Below are positions 44,777 to 56,074 of a DNA stretch of 64,000 nt, one piece after another. The notes beneath the pieces were generated by a model. It worked only from the letters and a program-made list of their open reading frames with translations, was not told where the DNA came from and ran no database searches. Source of the stretch: Candidatus Binataceae bacterium (GTDB taxonomy: Bacteria > Desulfobacterota > Binatia > Binatales > Binataceae); contig JADMIL010000010.1 of the NCBI GenBank assembly GCA_015478645.1, positions 1 through 64,000 on the forward strand, in the 5' to 3' direction. Both the position numbers and the translations under genes were made by a program. How positions within the stretch are numbered: the stretch's first letter is position 1; every line of letters begins with the position of its first letter.

Positions 44777-45937
44777 TCAGGCGGATTTACCTTCAGGATA
44801 CGATCCCAGCACCTTGAGCAAAAGGGCCTGGCGCTCGAGCGCGGCCAGGGCGCGGCGCACCCGGGCGTCGTCGCGGTGGCCCTCGAAGTCGACGAAGAAC
44901 ACATACGCCCACGGCCGATCGCGCTGCGGGCGCGACTGAATCATGGTCAGGTTGATCGACTGGCGGGCGAACAGCGAAAGCGCGCCATGAAGCGCGCCGG
45001 CGCGCTCGGGCAGCGCCAGCAGCAGGCTGGTCTTGTCGGCGCCGCTTGGCGGAGCGGCCTCGCGCGCGAGGGTCAGGAAACGCGTGGTGTTCTGCGCCAC
45101 GTCCTGGATATTCTCGGCGATCACCATGAGCCCGGCGGCGCGCGCGGCCGCGGCCGAGGCGATCGCCCCGCATGACGGATCGTCGGCGGCGCGCCGCGCG
45201 GCGAGGCCGTTGGAGGCCACCGCCTCGAGTTCGCAATGCGGATAATGGGCCGCCAGATAGTCGCGGCATTGGCCGAGCGACTGCTGATGCGAGACGATTC
45301 GGGCGAAGCCGATGGCGTCGGCCCGCGCCATCAGGACGTGGCGAATCGGCAGCAGGATTTCACCGATGATCTTGAGCGGCGTGTCGATCAGCAGGTCGAG
45401 CGTCAGGCTGACCGAGCCTTCGGTGGAATTTTCTACCGGGACCACGCCGTAGTCGGCGCGGCCGGTCTCGATCGCATGGAAGACCGCGGCGAACGACGGC
45501 TCGGGCGCAAACGTCGCGCTGGCGCCGAAGCGGCCGCGCGCCGCCTCATGCGAGTAGGTATGTTCGGGGCCGAGGTAGGCGATGCGCAAGACCACCTCGA
45601 GCGCGGTGCAGGCCGAGATAATCTCCTGAAAAATGCTCTTCAGATGGGCCGCGCCGAGCGGACCGGGATTATCCGCGGCGATCCGCTCGAGCACCTGGCG
45701 CTCGCGCACCGGCTGGTAGATCGGCTGGCCGTCGGCGTGCTTGATCTGGCCGATCGCCTGGGCGAGGCGCGCGCGCTGGTTGAGCAGCACGACCAGCTTG
45801 CGGTTGATCGCGTCGATCCGCTCGCGCAATGCGCCGAGCGCCAGCCGCTGGCCGGTCCGGGGAGCTTTGCCGCGCCCATGAGATTGGCCGGCATCGGCAA
45901 CTTTGCCGGGAACGGGAGATTTGCGCCGAGTCGCCAT
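44777..45937 (-). CDS. pheA: Bifunctional chorismate mutase / prephenate dehydratase
   Basis: 386 residues. AroQ chorismate mutase helices (about 30-115; LRERIDAINRKLVVLLNQRA), prephenate dehydratase (about 118-295; YLGPEHTYSHEAA, PVENSTEGSV, TTRFLTL) and a C-terminal ACT domain (SLLLALPERAGALHGAL, then MIQSRP) that would confer phenylalanine feedback. Starts 14 bases after the accA stop. Confidence 0.96.
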   Translation of the reverse strand: MATRRKSPVPGKVADAGQSHGRGKAPRTGQRLALGALRERIDAINRKLVVLLNQRARLAQAIGQIKHADGQPIYQPVRERQVLERIAADNPGPLGAAHLKSIFQEIISACTALEVVLRIAYLGPEHTYSHEAARGRFGASATFAPEPSFAAVFHAIETGRADYGVVPVENSTEGSVSLTLDLLIDTPLKIIGEILLPIRHVLMARADAIGFARIVSHQQSLGQCRDYLAAHYPHCELEAVASNGLAARRAADDPSCGAIASAAAARAAGLMVIAENIQDVAQNTTRFLTLAREAAPPSGADKTSLLLALPERAGALHGALSLFARQSINLTMIQSRPQRDRPWAYVFFVDFEGHRDDARVRRALAALERQALLLKVLGSYPEGKSA

Positions 45938-45951
45938 CGCGGGGGACAGGG

Positions 45952-46971
45952 CTAACCGATCGCGCCGCCGTTTTCAATCGGCGCCGGCGCGCCGTGAGTG
46001 ACGAACGCGGTGCCCATCGCGGCGAACTTGCGCTCGCGCCGCCGGCGCAACTCGGCCGGAGCCAGCGCCGCGAGCGTCGCCAGATGGCGCGCGATTGCCG
46101 CGCCCAGCGCGGCGATCGCCTGGGGCGGTTCGCGATGCGCGCCGCCGGGCGGCTCGGGCACGATCTCGTCGATCACGCCCAGCCGCAGCAGATCTTCGGC
46201 GGTGAGTTTCAACGCACGCGCGGCCTCAGCAATTTTTTCGGGGCCGCCTTCGCGCCACAGAATCGCGGCGCAGCCCTCGGGCGTGATCACTGAATAACAG
46301 GCGTACTCCTGCATCAGGATAACGTTGCCGACGCCCAGCGCCAGCGCGCCGCCCGAGCCACCCTCGCCGATCACGCAGGCGATTACCGGCGCCGCAATCC
46401 GCGCCATCAGCTCGAGGTTGACCGCGATCGCCTCGGACTGGCCGCGTTCCTCGGCGCCAACCCCCGGCTCGGCCCCCTGGGTATCGATAAAGGTGATCAC
46501 CGGGAGCTGGAAGCGGCTGGCGAGATCGAACAGCCGCGCCGCCTTGCGGTAGCCCTCGGGATGCGGTTTGCCGAAGTTGCGGCGCAAACGCTCGTTGGTC
46601 GAGCGGCCGCGCTGATGGCCGACCACGGCGACCGGCGTGCGCTTGAAGTAGCCTAGGCCGGCGACGATCGCGCCGTCGTCGCCGTAGCGGCGGTCGCCGT
46701 GCAGCTCGAAGAAATCGGTGATCAGCGCCTCGACGTAATCGAGCGTCTGCGGGCGCGCCGGATTGCGCGCGATACGCACGCGCTCGAGCGCCCCCAGGCG
46801 CGCCTTGATCGCATCCTCGAGACGCTTGCGCTGGGCGGTCAGCAGGCGGCGCGCGGCCGGCTTGCGCGCGGTGGCGATCGCTAGCGCGAGCGCGTCGAGC
46901 CGGAGTTCGAGTTCGGCCGGGCTCAGAACGTTGAGGGCCTCGAGTTCGATCGGGTCGGGACTATTATCCAT
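45952..46971 (-). CDS. accA: Acetyl-CoA carboxylase carboxyltransferase subunit alpha
   Basis: 339 residues. Helical N-terminus, then the crotonase-like core with [55 protein letters not shown] and [12 protein letters not shown]. Transfers the carboxyl group to acetyl-CoA together with AccD, which is not here. Its ATG at 46971 overlaps the end of miaA by eight bases. Confidence 0.97.
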   Translation of the reverse strand: MDNSPDPIELEALNVLSPAELELRLDALALAIATARKPAARRLLTAQRKRLEDAIKARLGALERVRIARNPARPQTLDYVEALITDFFELHGDRRYGDDGAIVAGLGYFKRTPVAVVGHQRGRSTNERLRRNFGKPHPEGYRKAARLFDLASRFQLPVITFIDTQGAEPGVGAEERGQSEAIAVNLELMARIAAPVIACVIGEGGSGGALALGVGNVILMQEYACYSVITPEGCAAILWREGGPEKIAEAARALKLTAEDLLRLGVIDEIVPEPPGGAHREPPQAIAALGAAIARHLATLAALAPAELRRRRERKFAAMGTAFVTHGAPAPIENGGAIG

Positions 46972-47932
46972 CGGGATGCGCGCGCTCCGCGGCGAAGAAT
47001 TCGGCAAATCGGGCGCCAGCCTGATCGATGGCGCGCTCCGGGTCAAGCCATTGGACGCCGGGCTCACGGCGAAACCAGGTCATCTGGCGCTTGGCCAACT
47101 GGCGGCTCGCGCGGCGCGCGCGATCGGCCGCCTCGGCCAGCGTGCATTGGCCGCCGAGATAGGCGGCGATTTCACGGTAACCAATCGTCGCGAGCGGCGG
47201 CCCGCCGGCGCTGACGCCGGCCGCGACCAGCCCGCGCACCTCGTCGACCAGCCCCGCCGCGAGCATCGCGTCGAAGCGCCGATCGATAATTTCGCCCAGC
47301 CGCACGCGCTCGAGCGTCAGCCCCAGGATCAATCCAGCGCCGACACCGCCGCTAAAGCGATGGCGCCGCTGATGCTCGCTGAGCGCGACCCCGCTAACCT
47401 CCCAGACCTCGAGCGCGCGGGTCACGCGCCGCAGATCGTTGGGCGCGATCCGCGCCGCACTCACCGGGTCGATCGCTTCAAGACGCGCGTGCAGCGCGGA
47501 CGCGCCGTGCGCCGCGGCCTCGGCGGCCAGCGTCGCGCGCAGCGCGGGCGCGGCCGGCGGTCCAGGAAAGATTCCGCCGCGCAGCGCGCGCAGGTAGAGC
47601 CCGCTGCCGCCGACCACGATCGCCGGCCGGCCGCGCGCGGCGATCTCGTTAAGCGCGGCGGTCGCCAGCCGCGCGAACTCGGCCACGTCGATCGGCCGGC
47701 GCGGATCGCAGACATCGATCAGATGATGCCTCACGCGGGCGCGATCAGCGGCGCTGGGCTTGGCCGTGCCGAGATCCATCCCGCGGTAGAGCTGGCGCGA
47801 ATCGGCGTTGACGATTTCGGCGCCCAGGCGCTCGGCGATAGCGATCGCCAGGGCGGTCTTGCCGGCGCCGGTCGGTCCGACGATAAAGCCGGCCCGCGCC
47901 GGCCCCCGCGGGTTTTCCGCGCACAGGTTCAT
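46964..47932 (-). CDS. miaA: tRNA dimethylallyltransferase
   Basis: 322 residues. P-loop [46 protein letters not shown] and the C-terminal [10 protein letters not shown] with [13 protein letters not shown]. Adds the isopentenyl group to A37 of tRNAs reading UNN codons. ATG 47932 fits the family start. Follows mutL by 37 bases. Confidence 0.97.
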   Translation of the reverse strand: MNLCAENPRGPARAGFIVGPTGAGKTALAIAIAERLGAEIVNADSRQLYRGMDLGTAKPSAADRARVRHHLIDVCDPRRPIDVAEFARLATAALNEIAARGRPAIVVGGSGLYLRALRGGIFPGPPAAPALRATLAAEAAAHGASALHARLEAIDPVSAARIAPNDLRRVTRALEVWEVSGVALSEHQRRHRFSGGVGAGLILGLTLERVRLGEIIDRRFDAMLAAGLVDEVRGLVAAGVSAGGPPLATIGYREIAAYLGGQCTLAEAADRARRASRQLAKRQMTWFRREPGVQWLDPERAIDQAGARFAEFFAAERAHPDG

Positions 47933-47969
47933 CGGGCGATTATAGCGGGCGGCGCGGCGCGGCGCGCGA

Positions 47970-49862
<1,893 letters not shown>

Positions 49863-50189
49863 CGCCCGCCCCGCCTGCGGCCCCGGCCAGAAGGATCAAG
49901 GATGGGCGGTGGCGCGGCGCGACTCAAGCCGGCGGCGGCCAGCGGCGCGCCACCGCGCAAGATTTCCGCACAGGGCGCGTCGCCGCGCGGTGACACGCCC
50001 TGTGGACAGCCGCCCGCTGCCGGAAAATGTATGCGGCCGCGGCGCGCCCCCTCTTCAATTTCGCCGCGCGGCGCGATAGGCTGTCTGGTTCGGACGCGCC
50101 GCCACGCTCTGGAGATGGGCAATCCTCCAGACGGAGCATCTCGAGACGGAAAATCTGGCGCGTCGATTCAACCGGCGGGAGCATCTGCG
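49863..50189. other. Intergenic region between mutL and rpmB
   Basis: Divergent gap of 327 bases with no supported gene. It holds a 9-bp inverted repeat CACAGGGCG/CGCCCTGTG (49969-50004) and, in the rpmB leader, CTGGAG/CTCCAG (50109-50130). No clear promoter boxes seen. Confidence 0.5.
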
Positions 50190-50378
50190 ATGAGACAGTG
50201 TGGGGTATGTGGCAAAGGGCCCTCGGTGGGCAACCTGGTCAGCCACGCCAACAACAAGACCAAGCGGCGCTGGAAGCCCAACCTGCAGGAGGTGCGCGCG
50301 GTGATCGGCGGCGGCGTGCAACGAATCCTGGTCTGCACGCGCTGTATCCGCAGCGGCCGGGTGCTGAAAAGCGCCTGA
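50190..50378 (+). CDS. rpmB: 50S ribosomal protein L28
   Basis: 62 residues. [28 protein letters not shown] and VCTRCIRSG, with two CxxC pairs, the zinc-binding form of L28. ATG 50190 follows GGGAG. The usual partner rpmG is absent. Convergent with the ArsC-like gene. Confidence 0.96.
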   Translation: MRQCGVCGKGPSVGNLVSHANNKTKRRWKPNLQEVRAVIGGGVQRILVCTRCIRSGRVLKSA

Positions 50379-50422
50379 GCCGGCGCGGTCATCGCCCGAT
50401 CCGGGCGGCCCGGCCCCCAGCC

Positions 50423-50773
50423 TCAGAGCAGCGCGATCAGCTGCTCGGCGGGCCGCGCGATTACCGCGCGCCCCGCGCGGATCACGATCGGACGCTGCAT
50501 CAGCTCGGGATATTTGAGCAACAGCGCAACGACCTCCTCCGCCGTGGTGTAATCGGCACGCTGGAGTCCGAGCGCGGCAAAGCGCTGGTCCTGGCGAATC
50601 AGATCGGCCGGCGGCGCGTCGACGGTTGCGACAATCCGTTCGAGCGCGGCGCGGCTCGGCGGCGTCTTGAGATATTCGATAGTGTCGAACTCGACACCGC
50701 GGCGCTCGAGAATTTCCCGCGCGGCGCGCGAATGGCTTCAGCCGGGGTTGTGATAAAACGTCACTCGTTCCAT
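50423..50773 (-). CDS. ArsC-family thioredoxin-fold reductase with in-frame UGA at catalytic Cys12 (candidate selenoprotein)
   Basis: 117 codons, ATG 50773 to stop TGA 50423. Reading begins MERVTFYHNPG, then TGA (50740-50738), then SHSRAAREILERRG and on in the same frame: IEYLKTPPSR, ADLIRQDQRF, LMQRPIVIR and AVIARPAEQL. In E. coli ArsC (YHNPACGTSR) the catalytic cysteine is residue 12; here codon 12 is the TGA. The three arginines equivalent to R60, R94 and R107 are conserved. So either UGA encodes selenocysteine or a point nonsense mutation hit precisely this codon. A GC-rich stem can be drawn 14-41 bases after the UGA, but the apical loop lacks the usual G. No sel genes are in the window. 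Confidence 0.75.
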
Positions 50774-51004
50774 AATTTTGCTCATCCCCTCGAGCGCGGA
50801 CGCTACGGGCCGCCGGCGCCGACTGCGATCATGCGCGCCTGCGATCATAGTAGATCAAGCGGACGCTTTCGAGGGATTATTTACAGGTGATCGGCGGCGG
50901 CCGGTGCCGCGCGCCTGACGACTTGAGCATGCGGCCGGAAAGTTAACGCATAAGCAGGCCGGTGGTCGGGCCAACTTTATCCTGAACCGAGGGAGACTCC
51001 AGCG

Positions 51005-51730
51005 ATGTCCATCGTGAACCGCAAGCGGCGCGCGAAAAATCCCGGCGGCCCGCCGCGCACCCTGCACGCAATCATCATGGGCGCGAAGCGCGCAAGCCTG
51101 GCCGCCGCAATCGCCGCGGGCTTGGCCCTGATCGCGCCGGCCACGGCCCGCGCCGCGCGGGTCAGCGGCAGCCTGACCACCTACCGGGGCGCGCCCTACG
51201 CCAGCCGCGACCTCCATTTCGAGAACTGCGTGACCCGCGACATCTATCTCTCGCCGACCCATAACGACGGCTCCTTCGCGCAGCATCTGCCACCCGGATG
51301 CTACAATTTGCGCACCGAGCATGGCGCCATCCTGGCGAATTCAATAATCGTCGGCGACACCAACGTGAATCTCGGCACGGTGACCGAGTTGGCGCCGTTC
51401 GCACCCGCGCGCCTGTTCCATCTGCAATCGCTCTTTCCGACCCTGCTGGCCAGCCCGGCGCCGTCCACCGCCTATATTTTTACCCACGACTCGACGGTAG
51501 TCCCGGCGAGCGCCGCGAAGGTGCCGGTGCCGAGCTCGCAAAGCGAATGGATCAAGCTGCAGCAGCAGATGAACAACGGGGTTGGCGCCAAGTCCGGCGC
51601 CGACCATCAGGCGATCCCGGTGGGCGGCGGCGACACCACCGCGGCGCCGCGGTTCGGCGAGCCGATAGGTTTCGGCGCCGGCGCGGGGCGTCAGCCGGCT
51701 CAAGCGCCGCTCGGCACCCCCACGCAATAA
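51005..51730 (+). CDS. Exported protein of unknown function
   Basis: 241 residues. A long signal (hydrophobic core about 30-48, cut near ARA-A), then a beta-rich domain: GSLTTYRGAPYASRDLHFEN, DGSFAQHLPPGCYNLR, like carboxypeptidase-regulatory or transthyretin-type folds. A Gln/Gly-rich tail follows. GGGAG lies ten bases upstream of ATG 51005. Role unknown. Confidence 0.7.
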   Translation: MSIVNRKRRAKNPGGPPRTLHAIIMGAKRASLAAAIAAGLALIAPATARAARVSGSLTTYRGAPYASRDLHFENCVTRDIYLSPTHNDGSFAQHLPPGCYNLRTEHGAILANSIIVGDTNVNLGTVTELAPFAPARLFHLQSLFPTLLASPAPSTAYIFTHDSTVVPASAAKVPVPSSQSEWIKLQQQMNNGVGAKSGADHQAIPVGGGDTTAAPRFGEPIGFGAGAGRQPAQAPLGTPTQ

Positions 51731-51846
51731 TTACGCGGCCGGCCCGCTGCGGCGATCGGACGCGACAATCCGCTGATCGATTGGTGCAGCGGCCCGCTCC
51801 GATCATCAGATCCGAAGATCCGATCCGCTTCCCACCGGTCGGATTG

Positions 51847-52518
51847 TCAGATGAGGTGATCGGCGACCAGGCTGCGCAGCCCGCGGACCATCGCGACGAC
51901 TTCCGCGCGGGCCTCCTCGCCCAGCGCGCCGGCCGCCGCCGCCTCGGCCAGCGCCGCCCAGCCGTCGACCTTGCGGCGCATCGCAACCGGATAGACCCCC
52001 GCCTGCCACAGGCGCTGATTGAGCGCCGCGATTCCGCCCGCATGCTCGCTCACCCCGAGCTTGCGCAGGCGCGCGTTGCGCCGCAGCACGTCCTCGACGA
52101 TCGCGCCGGCGACCGCCGCCGCGGCGACCAGATGGCCATGCTTCAAATGGCCGTCGGCGATCGCGATCAGGTCGTTCAAAACCTCGGCCGCCGCCAGCTC
52201 GTCGACCCGCGTGACCGGTCCCGCGTCGATATACTCGCGCGCCGCGCGCAGCACCGCCTGGCCGCGCGCCGCCGCGCTCAAATAGGGGCTGTCGCACGAC
52301 GACTCGAACTCGCGCAGATAGTGGCTCTCGGCGCCGAACGCCTCCTGCAGAAACGCCAGGCATCCCACCCGCCAGGCGCGGAACAGCGCGGCGTCGACAA
52401 AGTCCTGAAAGGAAAGCTCAGAGCGATAGTAGCTGCGCAAGACCGCATCGCCCTGCTCGTAAAGGTGGGCAAGCCGATCCCGTGCGGCGCCGAGGCCGCT
52501 GACCGATGAAGCATGCAT
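51847..52518 (-). CDS. Helical protein, possible HEPN-like domain
   Basis: 223 residues, nearly all helical, no signal. The stretch LKHGHLVAAAAVAGAIVEDVLRR resembles a helix-pair motif found in uncharacterised HEPN/DUF4145-like proteins, which can be toxins or antiviral RNases, but the RxxxxH active-site motif is not visible. Function unassigned. Confidence 0.6.
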   Translation of the reverse strand: MHASSVSGLGAARDRLAHLYEQGDAVLRSYYRSELSFQDFVDAALFRAWRVGCLAFLQEAFGAESHYLREFESSCDSPYLSAAARGQAVLRAAREYIDAGPVTRVDELAAAEVLNDLIAIADGHLKHGHLVAAAAVAGAIVEDVLRRNARLRKLGVSEHAGGIAALNQRLWQAGVYPVAMRRKVDGWAALAEAAAAGALGEEARAEVVAMVRGLRSLVADHLI

Positions 52519-52632
52519 AGCCGGTGAAGTTTAAGTGCAAGCGCGGGCGGCGCGCAAATCCAGCGCGGCGGTTGACAGATCAGGTTGTGCTCGGCATGCC
52601 TCCGCGCCTGGGTCCGGATGTCCGCCGCCGAC

Positions 52633-52839
52633 CTAAGCGCGGGGCGGACCGAGAACCGTGATCGGCTTCGCGAACAGCAGCCCCTTATGCCGCGCGATGG
52701 CGCCCGTTTCGATGCATTGCCAGCGGTCGGACTCGCGCAGCCAGCGCCGGAAGCACCGATCGACGCCCCCGCCCCAGTTGTCCAGGCTGACCCGGATTTT
52801 CTCGCCCTCATCTGTACGAAGCGTGATGAACTTCCTCAT
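52633..52839 (-). CDS. Small hypothetical protein
   Basis: 68 residues. MRKFITLRTDEGEKIRVSLDNW is a credible beta-hairpin start and the remainder is charged and aromatic (RWLRESDRWQCIETGAIA). GAGGGA lies nine bases upstream of ATG 52839. Not recognised. Confidence 0.5.
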   Translation of the reverse strand: MRKFITLRTDEGEKIRVSLDNWGGGVDRCFRRWLRESDRWQCIETGAIARHKGLLFAKPITVLGPPRA

Positions 52840-53036
52840 CGCAGGGATCCCTCTGCGTCAAGAAGTGGAAATCAGTGCGTCAAACCGACGACCGCAGCCC
52901 CACTCTACCGCAACGGGCAAGCTATAGCATATCGCCTGTTCAATTCAAGCACCGGTATCTTCGGCGCATCGCCATCCCCCTTTGCAGGCGGCGAGACGAT
53001 GGCCTGGCGCGATCCCGAGGTGCGCCACCAATGACC

Positions 53037-53066
53037 ACGGCCGGCCCCGCGATGGGGGCCGGCCGT
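53037..53066. terminator. 12-bp-stem hairpin between convergent/adjacent genes
   Basis: ACGGCCGGCCCC, loop GCGATG, GGGGCCGGCCGT: a perfect 12-bp stem, 74 bases after the thiolase stop (minus strand). There is no T-run, so it is terminator-like rather than proven. The rest of the 300-base gap (52840-53139) holds no gene. Confidence 0.5.
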
Positions 53067-53139
53067 ATTCGACCGTTCGCTTATTCGATCGCTTCGATCG
53101 AGCCGCGGCGGCTCTAGCGGCCGCGCCGATCGCGCAGTC

Positions 53140-54324
53140 TCAGCCGATCTGGCTGCCGACCACCGAGACGAAGCTGACGCAGCGGCCGGGCTGTCCGCCC
53201 AAGTTATGCGTCAGTCCCAGCCGCGGGCTCTTGAGCTGGCGCGGGCCTGCCTCGCCGCGCATCTGCAACCACATCTCGTACATCATGCGCAGGCCCGAAG
53301 CGCCGATCGGATGACCGAACGACTTGAGGCCGCCGTCGGGATTGACCGGCAGATGACCGTCGAGGTCGAAGAAGCCCTCCATCACGTCCTGCCACGCCGT
53401 GCCGCGCGGACTGAAGCCGAGATCCTCGCACAGCACCAGTTCGGTCGGGGTGAAGCAGTCATGGACTTCGGCCATGCTGATCTGCTCGCGCGGATTAGTG
53501 ATACCGGCCTGGGCGTATGCGTCGCGCGCCGAGGCGACGACTTCGGGGAAGGTGGTGAAGTCGTACTCCTGCGAGAGCGGCCCTTCGGCCGGTCCGGCGA
53601 CGAACGACAGCGCCTTGATATAGATCGGGTTCTTGCAGTACTTGTGCGCGTCCTCGGCCCGCACCACGATCGCCGCGGCCGAGCCGTCGGAGACCCCCGA
53701 ACAATCCATGATGCCGAGCGGGTCGGCGATGCGCGGCGAATTCTTGATCACCTCGAGCGGCACTTCCTTCTGGAACTGGGCCTTGGGATTGCGCGCGCCG
53801 TTGCGATGGTTCTTCCAGGCAATGCGCGTCAGCACGTCCTTGCCCTTGTCCGCCTCGAGTCCGTACTTTTTGAAATAGGCCGGGGCGAGCAGCGAGAAGA
53901 GCGCCGGCGGAGTCATCGAAGCCGGCGTGCCGTCGTTGGGCGGATTGGTCATCACCAGGCCCGAAAAGCCCGAGTCCTTGAGCTTTTCGACCCCGATCGC
54001 CATCGCGATGTCGAACGCGCCCGAGGCCACCGCGTAGCAGGCCTGGCGCAGCGACTCGGAGCCGGTCGCGCACATGTTCTCGACCCGGGTGACCGGCTTG
54101 TACTGAATCTTGAGCGGCTCCGAGAGCGTCAGCCCGGAGACGCCGGAGCCCATCGTGCCGAGCCAGTAGGCGTCGACGTCTTCGGGCGCGACGCCGGCCG
54201 AAGCGTAGGCTTCGTACGCCGCCTCGATCATGAGGTCGTCGGCGCTCTTGTCCCAATGCTCGCCGAACTTGGTACAGCCCATCCCAATAATCGCGACACG
54301 ATCCTTGATGCCTCGACTCGCCAT
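53140..54324 (-). CDS. SCP-x type thiolase / acetyl-CoA acetyltransferase
   Basis: 394 residues. N-terminal VAIIGMGCTKFGEHWDKSADDL, acylated cysteine in RVENMCATGSESLRQA, AEVHDCFTPTE and GGLKSFGHPIGASG. This is the branch of thiolases that usually works with a DUF35/OB-fold partner in lipid, sterol side-chain or aromatic degradation. The partner gene lies directly upstream (27 bases). Catalytic residues are intact. Confidence 0.93.
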   Translation of the reverse strand: MASRGIKDRVAIIGMGCTKFGEHWDKSADDLMIEAAYEAYASAGVAPEDVDAYWLGTMGSGVSGLTLSEPLKIQYKPVTRVENMCATGSESLRQACYAVASGAFDIAMAIGVEKLKDSGFSGLVMTNPPNDGTPASMTPPALFSLLAPAYFKKYGLEADKGKDVLTRIAWKNHRNGARNPKAQFQKEVPLEVIKNSPRIADPLGIMDCSGVSDGSAAAIVVRAEDAHKYCKNPIYIKALSFVAGPAEGPLSQEYDFTTFPEVVASARDAYAQAGITNPREQISMAEVHDCFTPTELVLCEDLGFSPRGTAWQDVMEGFFDLDGHLPVNPDGGLKSFGHPIGASGLRMMYEMWLQMRGEAGPRQLKSPRLGLTHNLGGQPGRCVSFVSVVGSQIG

Positions 54325-54351
54325 GAAAAATTCCTCCTGATCCCGATCCGG

Positions 54352-55761
54352 TCAGCGCCGCGGGCGCGCCTTCCAGAAATAGTTATGCACGCCGTCGGCG
54401 GTAAAGAGCCGCCGGAACGTCATCTCGACTTCGTCGCCGATCGCCACCCGGTCGGGCTCGCAATCGGTCATCTCGCACAGGAAACGGCCGCCGCCGTCGT
54501 AGTCGATCACCACGTTGACCGTCGGCGGATTGAGCGAATAGGCCAGCCGATCGATCGCGTAGGTGGCGATGCGTCCGGTGCGGTCGGCGAATCCATAAGG
54601 TTCCATCTTATCAAATGCGCGGCATTTGACGCATACCCGCTGCGGCGGCAGTTGCGGCGTGCCGCAGGCGGTGCAGCGCGAGCCCACCAGGCCGAACTTC
54701 CACCGCGCCGAACGCATCATCGGCGGCCCCGCCGGACGGTCCGGATCGGGCCGGCGCGGCGGCTCGGTGGGCAGGATTTCGCGCCACTTGAGATAGTTGC
54801 CGTAGCTCACGTCGCCCTTGGACTCGACCATCCGGCCGACCGAATGGACCGGGCGGAAGGCCGCCGCCGGCGGCATCACCCGCAGCACCATCGCGTCGGC
54901 GCCGTCGCTGACGGTCGCCACCAGGATCCGATCGCCAGGCTTGGCGGCGGGCAGCACCGCGGTCAGCATCAGCGCCGCATGGGCCGCGCCGGCCTGGCCC
55001 ACGGTGAGCGCCAGCGAATCGGCGACCTTGGCCGGATCGAGCTTAAGCTCCTTGAGCATCTCCTCGGCGGCGCGCTGATTGGGCGCGTCGAGGACGATCT
55101 TGGCCAGATCGCCGGGCGCGACTTTGGCCTTGGCCAGCGCGTCGTGGATGATCTTTTTGAATAACGGACTGTAGGCCTGGGTCAGCGCAAAGCGCTCTTC
55201 CCACGAATGGGCGAAGCGCTCGCCCGGCGCGCGCCAGGTATCCAGATATTCGCGCGTCAGCGACGCGCTCGCCTCGACCTCGGCCAGCACGTTCTCGGTG
55301 CCGAAGATAAAGGCCGCCGCGCCGTCGCCGCCCGACTGTTCGAGCTTGCCCTCGGGCGCGCCCAGCCGGCAATCGGCCAGCGCGACAGCGGCCTGCCCGC
55401 CCGAAGCCGCGACCGACTCGGCCGCCTGCAGCATCGCGGAGAGTCCGGCGCGCACCGAACCGGTCGAGTCGTTGGCGCGGATTTCGGCCGGCAGTTGCGC
55501 GGCGGCGCCGACCAGAGCGGCGTTGAGCTTCTCGGCGTAGGGCGGCGTGGTGGTCGCGTAGGTGAGCGAAGTGACCGCCGGCGACGGTGCCGCCTTCAGC
55601 GCGTCGCGCAGCGCCTCGGCCGCCATCGAAACGCTGTCCTCGTCGAAGCTCGCCACGGCGCGTTCGCCGCGGCCGGCCGGGATACCGAGCACCTGCCCAA
55701 TCGCGGCGCGTTTGAGCCGCCGGTAGGGGATATATGAACCATAGGAAACAATTCCAGCCAT
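54352..55761 (-). CDS. Ketoacyl-synthase-III/HMG-CoA-synthase-like domain fused to DUF35 zinc ribbon-OB fold
   Basis: 469 residues. Residues 1-330 are thiolase-superfamily (AGIVSYGSYIPYRRLKR, TLTYATTTPPYAEK-like region, NDSTGSVRAGLSAML, VGQAGAAHAALML). In the place of the catalytic Cys the loop reads TGSVRAG, without cysteine. Residues about 350-469 are the DUF35 partner: zinc ribbon RCTACGTPQLPPQRVCVKC, then an OB fold. So it probably is a scaffold or acyl-CoA-binding partner of the neighbouring thiolase. ATG 55761 chosen; frame above is repeat-derived. Confidence 0.85.
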   Translation of the reverse strand: MAGIVSYGSYIPYRRLKRAAIGQVLGIPAGRGERAVASFDEDSVSMAAEALRDALKAAPSPAVTSLTYATTTPPYAEKLNAALVGAAAQLPAEIRANDSTGSVRAGLSAMLQAAESVAASGGQAAVALADCRLGAPEGKLEQSGGDGAAAFIFGTENVLAEVEASASLTREYLDTWRAPGERFAHSWEERFALTQAYSPLFKKIIHDALAKAKVAPGDLAKIVLDAPNQRAAEEMLKELKLDPAKVADSLALTVGQAGAAHAALMLTAVLPAAKPGDRILVATVSDGADAMVLRVMPPAAAFRPVHSVGRMVESKGDVSYGNYLKWREILPTEPPRRPDPDRPAGPPMMRSARWKFGLVGSRCTACGTPQLPPQRVCVKCRAFDKMEPYGFADRTGRIATYAIDRLAYSLNPPTVNVVIDYDGGGRFLCEMTDCEPDRVAIGDEVEMTFRRLFTADGVHNYFWKARPRR

Positions 55762-55884
55762 AGGCGCATTAAAGGCTTTCCCGCGGCCGTCCGTCAACTC
55801 GCGCGCCTGACGGGTTCCAGCTGAATCCAGATGGCCGAGCGATTGTTTTAATGTTCGACTGATTCCATCTGCTATTGCCGCCAC

Positions 55885-55992
55885 GGAACCTCTGCACCAG
55901 GCTCTGCTGTCACCCTGAGCGCAGCGCATGGGTCCCGGATCCAGGATTCTTCGCTGCGCTCAGAATGACAACCTAACTTGTGCAGAGGTTCC
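55885..55992. repeat. Nested inverted-repeat element, complete copy
   Basis: Arms GGAACCTCTGCACCAG (one base changed) and CTTGTGCAGAGGTTCC. Internal CACCCTGAGCGCAGCG / CGCTGCGCTCAGAATG around GGTCCCGGATCC. Nearly identical to the copy at 57979. It lies in the 313-base gap between the OB-fold gene and the histidine kinase stop; nothing else in that gap is recognised. Confidence 0.9.
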
Positions 55993-56074
55993 CTGGCCGA
56001 GACTCATCGCCCTGATGGCCGCCGCGAATGCGGAGCTGGCCAACGCCAGGACGGATAACCGCCGGCCCTTAATA

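Noticed and set aside
50690-50740. Canonical bacterial SECIS element after the UGA
   Set aside because: CCGCG and CGCGG can pair around an inner CGGG/CUCG stem, but the loop AAAUU lacks the usual guanine, so I do not annotate a SECIS.
53206-55164. 652-codon plus ORF opposite thiolase and OB-fold genes
   Set aside because: Arg/Asp/His-rich translation typical of antisense frames; both opposite genes have clear motifs.
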